Of a stretch of DNA of 64,000 bases, positions 33,931-43,200 are shown piece by piece. Each line of letters starts with the position of its first letter. Position 1 is the first letter of the stretch. The notes under the pieces are model-generated. The model saw only the letters and a program-made list of their open reading frames with translations, was not told the DNA's origin and ran no database searches. Position numbers and translations under genes: made by a program. The stretch is from positions 39,092,501 through 39,156,500 of the forward strand of contig CM072529.1 in the NCBI GenBank assembly GCA_036898165.1. The letters are read 5' to 3'. This DNA comes from Silybum marianum. Taxonomy: Eukaryota; Streptophyta; Magnoliopsida; Asterales; Asteraceae.

Positions 33931-34121
33931 TGAAGAGAAGAATGAATGATATTATTGATTAACCAAGATACAGTATTTATAATACAAGTGTAATTTGGAT
34001 AAGGGAAAAACTAACTAATCATCCTCTAAACTAGCAGCTACGATAATGATGACAACAAGTATATCAAAAACAACAATTTGCTAATTATAAGGAAAGCATC
34101 AGTCAATGCTTATCTCCAACA
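33931..34121 (-). repeat. 5' LTR of RE1-like Copia (191 bp)
   Basis: On the minus strand it starts TGTTGGAGATAAGC and ends CTTCTCTTCA, bounded by the primer-binding site. It is very short for a plant LTR, as in RE1-like elements. Confidence 0.92.
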
Positions 34122-34855
34122 CTCCTAACTTTATTTATGTTTAGATTTATTATTTAGTTAAATTTCATATTCATCTATTGTTAATGTTTTTCTTCTTTCA
34201 TGTATCTTCAACATTTTTTAATTTTGCATTGTTCTTAATTAATTTATTGTTTTCTTAAGTTTAAAATTGATTATTGGAGAGTGACACTCTATGGGTCGAT
34301 TCTTATAGTTTTCCTAGATTAATTTTAGTGTTTTTGTAGATCTATGTTTTATGTTTCATATTGTAGCCTTCGTTTGATTGGGTTGGTTGTTTTGGATTAA
34401 AAGTCTTGGGATTAACTAATTGATTTCAAAATGAATATTAGATTTTAATCAACTGTTTTTTAATTAACGAAAGTTGTTATGTGGTTAATTGATTATTCTA
34501 GTGTATGTTTAATTTGTTTAGTCAAAATATAGATGAAATTTAGACCAAATTGGTTGGTGACTACGATTCCTAACATGAAATTAGTTAGGGACGTAGGCCA
34601 AGAAACTGTTTGTATCCTACAAAAGTAGGTGGGAATATCGTTTTATAAAAGCTTTTCCACCTGGATAGAGGGTCAAAATACTTTACACAACGAATACTCA
34701 TCATCATTAAAATTCAAGATTGCTATTATCCGATCTTCGTTAGTTTTCGTTTTTACGACTCGTCATTCTTTTTAGCCAATTTTAATAAATAAACAAAAAC
34801 TATCAATTGATTTCCGTAGCTAGGTCACAGTTTTGAACGAGTCTGTATTTAGTCC
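34122..34855. other. AT-rich sequence, nothing assigned
   Basis: No coding frame or terminal repeat is recognised. It lies between two independent insertions. Confidence 0.4.
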
Positions 34856-35948
34856 TGTTGGGTCACCGATGATTTGGTGATGAATCCTCAATCTTTCCTT
34901 AGTCAAAATATTTCGTGTCATCATCAAATAGGGGGAGATTGTTGGGTCACCGACATTGTTGGGTCACCGATGATTTGTTGATGACTCCTCAATCTTTCCT
35001 TAGTCAAATATTTTGTATCTTGGGTTCTTTGTAAAAGTCTGGCCATGCTCAACAAGTTCAGCGAATCGAAGACTAGCTGATACATTTATGGAAAGATGAA
35101 GATATGATTGCCATCCAGACTTAGCCGAATCATCAGCTAAAATGTTCAGCCAAAAGTGAAGACCAAAATCGGTAAGTAAAAGGACAGTAGAAGACACTAA
35201 CCGATATATCCTTTGATATATTCGGCTAGTGGTCCTATCTGGTATTTTGGGAGAACTTTTATGAAGATACTCCTTGTCATCAATATCAAGAATGTGTTGC
35301 CCAAGTTTTAGATACTAACATTATCCAAAGATTTGTTTGTCTTTATCTAGAACTTGTCCTTCAAGTTTTAGATACAAACATTATCCAAGGGTTTGTTTAT
35401 CTAACTGCAAAAACGTAAGCTCCAAGTTGGTAAAAGTTTGATGTGACAAATGAAGACTTGAAGAAAAGGTGAATAGTGCCATATGTACCATAAAGTATGG
35501 CACCCGTCTTTATCCAACGGAAACTTAGCCATCAAATTATATTGTGACAAGTGTCCCATGCTTCCAAAGCATAAGACACTATAAAAGGAGAATAAGACCT
35601 CTCATACAACTCATTCATTTGAAAAGAGAGAGATCTTCTAAGTGAGAAGCCGATGATTGGCATCAACATAACTACTTTGTGTTTAAGTTATGTCTGTGTG
35701 TTCTGAGTGTTTTAACAGTTCATTTTAGCTGTCTTAGTGTTATAAGTTAATTACTGTTCTTATGTATTTCATGTGTTAACATTGTTAGAATAGAGTGTTA
35801 TCTGTTCTTTTCCGCAACAATCTTCTGCGTGTAAAGTTTTTAATATTTATATTAAAAATTTTAAAAAGAGTAAAAATTGTGTATTTGTATTCAACCCCCC
35901 TTCTACAAATCTTTTACTTGTTTGCCATTACCCTAACCGGGACCAACA
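34856..35948 (+). mobile_element. Sirevirus remnant: LTR start, polypurine tract and full LTR, with perfect target duplication
   Basis: AGTCC flanks it on both sides (34851-34855, 35949-35953). It begins with 58 bp of LTR start (TGTTGGGTCACCGATGATTT, 34856-34913) and jumps to the end of the internal region with AAATAGGGGGAGAT. A complete LTR ending ACCGGGACCAACA at 35948 follows. The LTR start is duplicated by 17 bp (34940-34956). All coding sequence is gone. It is a different family from the one at 6911, although the LTR ends are alike. Confidence 0.88.
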
Positions 35949-36083
35949 AGTCCATCGCCTCCTCATGATCGACCCGTATGCTACACAACCCGTACGCGTG
36001 TGGTTAAAACTTTAAAGCATGTCAGTTTATAAATCAAAAATAAAAATATGTTGAAGTACAATAATATAAAATCAGAAAAGTAA

Positions 36084-36377
36084 GGGCTGTTTACAAAACG
36101 CTTATCTGGTGAGTGCTTACCGGGTCACTTTACCTTATCGGATGAATATGAGAAGATTGAGAATTTTTACCTGGTAAGAGTGAAGACAAGGACCGAGGTC
36201 CGAGAGTCTTCCCCGGTAAGTAAGAGTGACGGCTCTTACCCGGTAAGCGTTTACTGGATAAAAAATCGTTGCATACAATGTCGTTTTAGTAGATTAAAAT
36301 CATACCCGGTAAGTTAAGTGAAAGTATTGAATCTTAACAGTAAGCGCTTACTTGGTAATTGTTGGGTAAACGACCCC
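36084..36377. mobile_element. Tourist-like MITE with TAA duplication
   Basis: The left end GGGCTGTTTACAAAACG pairs with the right end ...GTAAACGACCCC, and TAA lies on both sides (36081-36083, 36378-36380). The interior repeats CTTACCCGGTAAG-type palindromic words. No coding capacity. Confidence 0.8.
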
Positions 36378-36404
36378 TAAGTTTAATTGTTTGATCAACA
36401 TTTT

Positions 36405-36560
36405 TGTTGATCCAAGCTCCTCCAGTGATTTGATAATGACTCTTAATACTTAGTGAAGTTACTTAGGTTGTAATTTCTGTTCAGTTTCAGCGAGTTATCA
36501 CTGACTGGGTTCAGTGATCGTTGAACAACCTTTGTAACAGTCTTTGAACCTAAGTATACC
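36405..36560 (+). repeat. Fragment of a Sirevirus LTR (5' edge)
   Basis: It starts TGTTGATCCAAGCTCC, like the LTRs at 1489 and 18122, and carries TTCAGCGAG and GTTCAGTGATCG words. Similarity ends near 36560. Confidence 0.65.
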
Positions 36561-36970
36561 CGAAGGCAAAACCCACATCAAGAAAACATTCAGTTATATG
36601 ATCTGCTTCTACAAGTTTGATGTTATTAATTTTCATATTATTATTGTTGTTATTTTGGTTGAGGGTATGTGTTGCACAAAGCAGAAGTAGTACATTTTGT
36701 GCAAGAATATAGATGGTAATATGGTTTGTTTGAAATATAGTTTTTGGGTAATAAATACTCAAATGAATGAGTAGTCCTCAAGAAGTAACTTCGTCTTCAC
36801 TTTGAGAATATCACGTGTTAATGAGGTAAGGACGATTTATGGGTTTTGGGTGCTTGATTTGATTAACATGGTTGCTAATGAGGTTTAGTTTAACGTTAGA
36901 ACAATTGTTTTGTCCTGTCATGTTCCGTCTTGCTTTATCCAATCGGTCAGAATACCAAAACGCACCCAAA
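36561..36970. other. No feature recognised
   Basis: AT-rich intergenic sequence without a coding signal. Confidence 0.4.
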
Positions 36971-37516
36971 GAGTTGTTTACCTAAACAGTACTTACCCGG
37001 TAAAACTCACTAGTAACGGAAGACTTTTACCTACAAACTTTTTCTTGGGAAATCTGTCGCTAAAAGGTGATTCCTCACAAAACCGTCATAAAAGTTGGTG
37101 GTTAAATTGTTGGTGGTTAATTCAAATCAGTGACAAATTACCTAGGGATTCTCTGGGTGATTCCTTGGTATTTTCTCAGAAAACATCGAATTTTACCGAA
37201 CCATTGGTATTATTTTGTGGGTGATCCGTGGGTAATCACCCACGGAAATTTCTCTCTCTAATTTTTGTGGGTAAAAGTCATTTGTTTTGTAGTGATTTAA
37301 CATTATCACATACGTTATCGGGTAAGATTTTAGTCCATCAAATGACATCGTATGCAAAAATTTATCCCGTAAGCACTAACCGGGTAAAAGTTGTCTCTCT
37401 CACTTACCGGGTAAGACTCTTGGTGCTTGTCATTGCACTTACAAGGTAAGATTATTGGTATTTATCATATTTATTCAGCAACCGCTTACTCGAATAAGTG
37501 TTTGATAAACGACCCC
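36971..37516. mobile_element. Longer relative of the Tourist-like MITE
   Basis: The right end GATAAACGACCCC followed by TAA matches the element at 36084-36377. The left end near GAGTTGTTTACCTAAACAG is similar. The interior carries many ACCGGGTAAG words and a direct GGGTGATCCGTGGGTAATCACCC palindrome near 37219. The left border is approximate. Confidence 0.55.
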
Positions 37517-38011
37517 TAATTGAAATTTTTTTATAAATAAATCTAATGATTAAAGACTTTCTCTTATGAGTTTTCTGTTGACAAATTGTTCTACTCTATC
37601 TTCTGGTCTCAACTTCAGAATATGACTATTTAAGTAACTTCAGAATATGACTATTTAAGTGGTACAATGTACAATTAGTATCACAAACCATTTTGGTTTC
37701 CTATGGCATTGAACTTGCACCACCCATCTTCTTTATCAAATCCATTGATAATAAGCTATAAAAGTCCTACTTTCATAGGCCATCATGGAATTTGATCAGT
37801 TGGCCATCACATTTTGGCCCAACTATAATCTTTTAATGGCATACCCAATGTTTTCTAGCTATAATTTTTAAGCATATTTTTTGGATTTTTACAATTTTCC
37901 ATATATAAACCTTTCTTTTTAACTTCTCATAATATTTTACCTTTTTATTTGAACCAGGGACGTTGGTTACTTTGTATATGCACCTATATGCACTAAGCAT
38001 TGGTTATTTGA
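37517..38011. other. Intergenic sequence
   Basis: Nothing coding. The phrase AACTTCAGAATATGACTATT is tandemly repeated at about 37611 and 37638. Confidence 0.4.
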
Positions 38012-38118
38012 ATACTTCTTTAACGCTATCACTTACTTTACAGGGTAATATTTTAGTCCATCAAAACGGTAATATTTTAGTCCATCAAAACGACATCGTA
38101 TTAAAAAAATTCAATGCA
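38012..38118. repeat. Fragment of the Tourist-like family
   Basis: It resembles 37317-37400 (AGGGTAATATTTTAGTCCAT and on to CGACATCGTAT). One ~24-bp phrase is duplicated in tandem. It is cut at 38118 by the foldback element. Confidence 0.5.
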
Positions 38119-38566
38119 CACTACAACAAAAATGATTTTATAGAACGCGTAAAATGAAAAAGCGTCCTAAAAGCATGCTTTATAGGACACAAGTTTATAC
38201 GAGCAAAACAAGAAGTGTCCTATCTAAAAGCGTTACAATAGGTTTATAGGACGCATGTTAACAAGTTTTTTTACGACGCTTTTAAAATAAAGTGGTCTAT
38301 TAACTATTTTATAGGACACTTTTCTATAAAAATATGGGTTTATAGGACACTTTTCAAAAGTGTTCTATAAAATAGCTAATAGAACACTTTATTTTAAAAG
38401 CGTCGTAAAAACTTGTTGAAACGCCTAAAAGCGTCATATAAACCTATTATAACGCTTTTAGGTAAACCGCTTTATGATTTGGTCCTATAAACTTGTGTTC
38501 TATAATGTATTTTTTTAAGACACTTTTTTATTTTAGACATCCAATAAAATCACTTTTGTTGTTGTG
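38119..38566. mobile_element. CACTA-type foldback element (448 bp)
   Basis: The ends CACTACAACAAAAATGATTT and the complement of AAATCACTTTTGTTGTTGTG form the terminal repeat. The inverted similarity continues almost to the centre near 38340. For example, the arms around 38256-38320 and 38350-38415 pair with few mismatches. It has no transposase. A clear 3-bp target duplication is not visible. Confidence 0.75.
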
Positions 38567-38925
38567 AAATATGAGGTTTGAATGCATATTGCATGTTATC
38601 TTTTCAATTTGTATTGTAGTGTTTGGATTATGCACCATAGACATTTTATGCTCATTTGGTTTCCTATTTGGTAGTCCTTGTAGAGTGTAGACTATGAAGA
38701 TAAGTACATTTCTTTTGTATATTACTTCATTAATGATTACTTCTTTGTCTTTATTTCTTTCCATTATTTGTGGGAATAATATAATTCCAAACTCTTTACT
38801 ATTACTAGTTCTTGTAGTTGTGATTGACATCGTCACACCTCTCTTTAATTTTCAAAATAAATTCAAAATTTTGAATTTCTTTTTGCAAATTTTCTAGACT
38901 TTTTCTTTTTGAAACGGCATCCTAG
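38567..38925. other. No feature recognised
   Basis: AT-rich. The open frames on both strands show no domain. Confidence 0.35.
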
Positions 38926-39093
38926 GCATTTGCATATAGACTAATCTCTGGCGATTTTAAGACTGCTAAAGAATGCAGTCTTGAGATAATTCTCCAGTGA
39001 CCACAAGTTGTTTGTGTCTGGATTCGAACCTGGGATAGATGGGTTATCTAGTCTCATCCCCCACAAATCTTAACCAATAAGCCACAAGCCTTG
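38926..39093 (-). mobile_element. tRNA-derived SINE
   Basis: On the minus strand a Pol III A box TGGCTTATTGGT (39073-39084) is followed 42 bp later by a perfect B box GGTTCGAATCC (39020-39030). A tRNA-unrelated body runs to about 38926. Cloverleaf stems are not intact, so it is a SINE and not a tRNA gene. The 3' border is approximate. Confidence 0.7.
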
Positions 39094-39484
39094 TGGTTAA
39101 ATTTTCTAGACTTGATAGATGGTACTTAACATTTCTTGTGCTTTGTGGTCCTCATTAGCTCTTTGTTGTATACTTCTATATTGGATGGATTAATCTTAAT
39201 ATTTAAATCATCTTTTAAGTTTGAAATTTGCCTTTAAATCATCCTTATTAGCTCTCTGTTCCCTCTTTTCTCTTTCCCTGCAGTTGCATATGAAGGTTTG
39301 TATAAAGATTTGTAGCTTTTTCATGGATACATCCCCTTGGAAACAAACGGTTTGTTGACGATTTATTGTTCAATCTATGAAGTAATTGTTTTTATTTGCT
39401 ATGACAATCGTTAAAGTTTATAGATAAAGACAATTCTAAACTCATGTTTTTATCTATTGTAATCGGTAGTATTATCATTGACAT
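39094..39484. other. No feature recognised
   Basis: AT-rich intergenic sequence. Confidence 0.35.
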
Positions 39485-39682
39485 CTACGAGTTCGAGATC
39501 AAATGAAACCACTCCTTAAAAAACAATTGTGGATACATGTCGTATGGGTCACATAATATTAAATCATTTATGATTTAATATGATTTAATATTAAATCATA
39601 AATGATTTAATATTATGTGGGACCCACATCATATGTGATCCACAATTGTTCCTTTAAAAATGGAAAGTTCTCATTTGAACCT
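39485..39682. mobile_element. Foldback MITE with near-perfect hairpin
   Basis: Sequence around ACAATTGTGGATACATG (39521) pairs with CATATGTGATCCACAATTGT (39631). The arms meet at alternating ATTTAATATTAAATCAT words centred near 39583. The outer parts (GAGATCAAATGAAACC and TTCTCATTTGAACC) also pair imperfectly. No coding capacity. Confidence 0.7.
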
Positions 39683-39833
39683 TCCTCTATATATACATGT
39701 GTGTGTGTGTCTGTGTGTACGGTAATTGTGTACTTAATCCACAGAACTTACCAAATAGTTACATATCATTTGATGTTAGAGAGGTTAAAGATGATAATTT
39801 TCTATCATTCAGACTATTCCTTCAAAATACTTA
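39683..39833. other. Short (TG)n-bearing spacer
   Basis: A TGTGTGTGTGTCTGTGTGT microsatellite lies at 39698-39718. Otherwise featureless. Confidence 0.5.
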
Positions 39834-40010
39834 CCAAACAATTTACACTATAAGCGTTACTTCTCCCCCTTACCCAATCGAAATATCGGGTAAAATACTA
39901 GTCTATCAAAACATCATCGTATACAACAATTTATACGTTAAACGCTAACCAGGTAAGAGTCCTCTGTCATACTCGGCTAATTTACTGAGAGTATCTCTAT
40001 TCTTGTCATC
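39834..40010. repeat. Further fragment of the Tourist-like family
   Basis: It resembles 37317-37410 (GGGTAAAATACTAGTCTATC, then ACGCTAACCAGGTAAGAG). It has no intact ends. Confidence 0.45.
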
Positions 40011-40232
40011 GCTCTTGCCTAACAACCAGTTGGTCTAACCGGTTATTAGGACTAATTTGTATTATCTCTTTTCATAAGCATGAGTGCGTGATGTGACCGC
40101 TTATCCATTAATCACCAAACCGGTTAAAGTAGACCGGGCCTCGAGGATGAGTCATGGCAGTCCATATCAGTTACACATTTTGGGTTAAGGACATTTTTTC
40201 GTTTACATAAAATGTTATTGATAAAATGACAA

Positions 40233-40238
40233 TTTATT
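40233..40238 (-). terminator. Candidate polyadenylation signal of the xylulokinase gene
   Basis: AATAAA on the minus strand, 36 bp past the stop codon. It is the canonical near-upstream element in plants. Confidence 0.45.
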
Positions 40239-40274
40239 CAATATGAACCTTTAGGGAAACAAGCATTTTTCATC

Positions 40275-43200
40275 TCACCGACGTCCAAATTTCTCAACTA
40301 GCCGGTTCTCGATCTCCATACGTTTCTTCACCATGATAGCATACTTTTTAACGAGTTCAATATCGTTCACAGTCACAGCAAGCTTAAATCCAAGCCCTGT
40401 TTTCTCCAACTTATCTTTATACATATACGAAATTGGGAAAAACCCGCCTTTTTTATGACACAACAGCCCATGAGCGGCCCGTAATGCAGCTCCCAACGAA
40501 GCAGAATCTGTTCAAACAACGTATAAGACCGTTGAGGGTATATTCGTCTTTACACGTGACCGCAAAGCCCGTGGCAAAAGTTTTTACCTGGTCTTTGAAC
40601 TGTGTAGACATTGCAGCCGAAAATTGAAGCCATAGAGGTCAAGATGGCATGGTTTGTTGATGCACCGCCCGTTGCTATAATCCGTTCCGGGGGAGATGGC
40701 ATCCCGCATTTTTCAATATGACCTCTCATGGAGAGAAATTGTCCTTCTATCAATGCACGTATCTAAGTTTACAACAACTTCGGGTTATTGGGTCAAGTTT
40801 TGGAGCAGCCGTTAATCTGGGACGGATCCAATGTAGAGCATACGGTGGCCTGTGCCACCATTTTTTGTTTGTATATCGTAGTGTAAGAAATTATAGGGTC
40901 GTGAAAAGTGCCACAATATTAATTTGTTGTGTGTCACTGTATATGTTTTGAAATTATTATAAGCACAAAAGTTTCCCTTGGTAGAGTTGGTTTGTATTTT
41001 GCAAGGCTTTTCTTCCACCATTCGAATTTTGTTAGTGTCATTTTCTTAGTTTTTAGCTTTTAATTTTAGATTTATTATGTTTCTGAAAAAAATTGCAATA
41101 AGAGAAAGAGACTTGAACACAAATGAACTAACCATCAGAGCAATGACGATTTTGTGAAAAATATCCCTATATTTGTTTTCTTATAGTCAAATGGTGCGCC
41201 ACCATTTGGAAAAAAACTTGGGTCCGTCTCTGCCGCTAATGTTACTATTAGGATATGTTGAACCCTTTTCAATCCTTTTCTAAATGAGATCTTATAAAAA
41301 GAGTGTAGTTTCCTAAATATATGCATATCTATCTATATATGTGTGTGTATGTATGTATATATATATATATACAAGTTTAATGGTCCGTGTCTAACCGATG
41401 TGCATGGAACTTCAGTAATTACTATGTTTGAGTCATGACGCAAAACCAAGGTTTGGTTTCGTCGGGTCCCTACCTTCTCATAATAACTATGATAGGTTTA
41501 TTTTAAATCTATTATCTTCTTATAGGTTTATTTAAATCCATGACTTTATGACAGGCTTCTTTTAAATCCATGACCTTTCTAGTAGGTTTATTTCAAATCC
41601 ATGAGCTCCTGACATATTTCTTTTAAATCCATGAACTTCTGACAGGTTTCTTATAAATCCATGATGTTCTGACAGGTTTCTTGTAAATCCATGACATGCT
41701 GACAAGTTTCTTTTAAATCCATGACATGACAGGTTTCGTTTAAATCAATGACCTTCTGACACATTTCTTTTAAATCAATGATCTTCTGACACGTTTTATT
41801 TTATATCAATGCAATGACCTTTGATTGAATGACCTTCCACACACACAAAATGTCATTAAACTTGTCATAAAATTATGTTGTGAATCAAAATTATCACTTA
41901 AGAGCCTAAGCAGTCAGGTTCGGGGTCCTTTGATTGAATGACCTTTCGAAAAGTTTCTTTTAAATTCATGAACTTCTAACAAGATTGAGAATGCATCAGG
42001 GTGACCATCTACTTAAGATATACTATTTATAAGTACACTAACCTCACTAGGTGGATCAAACTCCTTTACTTCATGTTCAATCTGACCATCTACCGCCTTC
42101 CCTTCGAAACTCTCGAGGGTATATCGATGGAAACCGACTGATAAGTAAAAACACATTCGAGATTCTAATCAACGGTTCAGAAAAAAGAGCAAAATCCATT
42201 AATATGCAACAAAAAATATGGTTAATTTCTATTTAGTGTAAGATAGAATTTTGAGATTATTAGGTATATAACCTTAAATGAGAATTTTAACTAAATTCAT
42301 GACCTTCTATTAGTATAAACCCAGTTTTTCTTATACAGGCCAAGAAATCATTTAAAAACTCATTTAAGGTCGTTTCCCTAAATGACCCATTTTTAATTTC
42401 TTAATCCATGTAATAAAGTGTCAAATTTTCCTATTTTACAACTACTTTGACTTATAACCAGCCGACCTTGTAACATTTGATGACATAGATACCCATTTAC
42501 AAAAAGTTTGCTATATGTTTACGAAAGGGTTATAAATAAAAAGGGATGATAAACTTGACACTGACGTCATTAAATGTTAAAAGATAAGCATGTTAACGGT
42601 CAATAATGTGGAAAAAAAGGAACAATAATCTTAGAGACAGAAAAAAGAGAAAAAAAAAACCTGATACCGGAGGAAGTATTTCATGATCCTTGTAAAAAAA
42701 ACCCATCTTTCCACCTGGAAAACGACCGTAAAAACTAAAAGGAAGCACGAAAAAACACAGAATTTGACTGTTATGCAAAGTACGTTAACGGACCGTTTAA
42801 CGGTGGTGCTTGCTGCAGAAACCGGTTAAAAACTTGCCACGATTTATCAGCACATCGGTCACGTATATCTATCAAGATTACACCCTTCTGTAAATTATGA
42901 TTTTGGAATGGAAAATAACTGTTTCAATTCATTAAAAATGACGTTTAGCGTACCTTCACGGGTGAGAGACCCATTCTTATAGCATAGCATCACCATATAA
43001 CCTTCTATATCAACTGGGTTCGGAAAAATATTTCCTTCAAGACTCGGATTATAGTTCTTGGTTATCCCGAATACCTGAAAATGACGAAAATACATTAGAA
43101 GAAATTTTTGGATATCGATAGGCCAAAAAAGTTTACGCATTTGTATACTATCATATTGTCCATTGGGTTTAAGGGTAAATATGATAAAGAGAAGGGTATT

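Larger units (their letters stand above)
29543..34121 (-). mobile_element. RE1-like Copia retrotransposon, nearly complete
   Basis: Read on the minus strand: LTR (34121-33931), primer-binding site, gag-pol, polypurine tract, LTR (29690-29543, truncated). The domain order gag, protease, integrase, RT, RNase H makes it Copia, and the wording is that of the RE1-like lineage with very short LTRs. The shared 148 bp of the two LTRs appear identical, which implies a recent insertion. The coding region nevertheless has two frameshifts and one nonsense codon. The 3' LTR lacks its last ~43 bp and no target duplication is found. Confidence 0.93.

Noticed and set aside
38926..39093. Functional tRNA gene on the minus strand
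   Set aside because: The B box is perfect, but a cloverleaf cannot be drawn and a non-tRNA body follows. A SINE fits better.
36081..40010. Satellite array based on ACCCGGTAAG words
   Set aside because: The copies have inverted ends and, in one case, an exact TAA duplication, so they are MITEs, not a tandem satellite.
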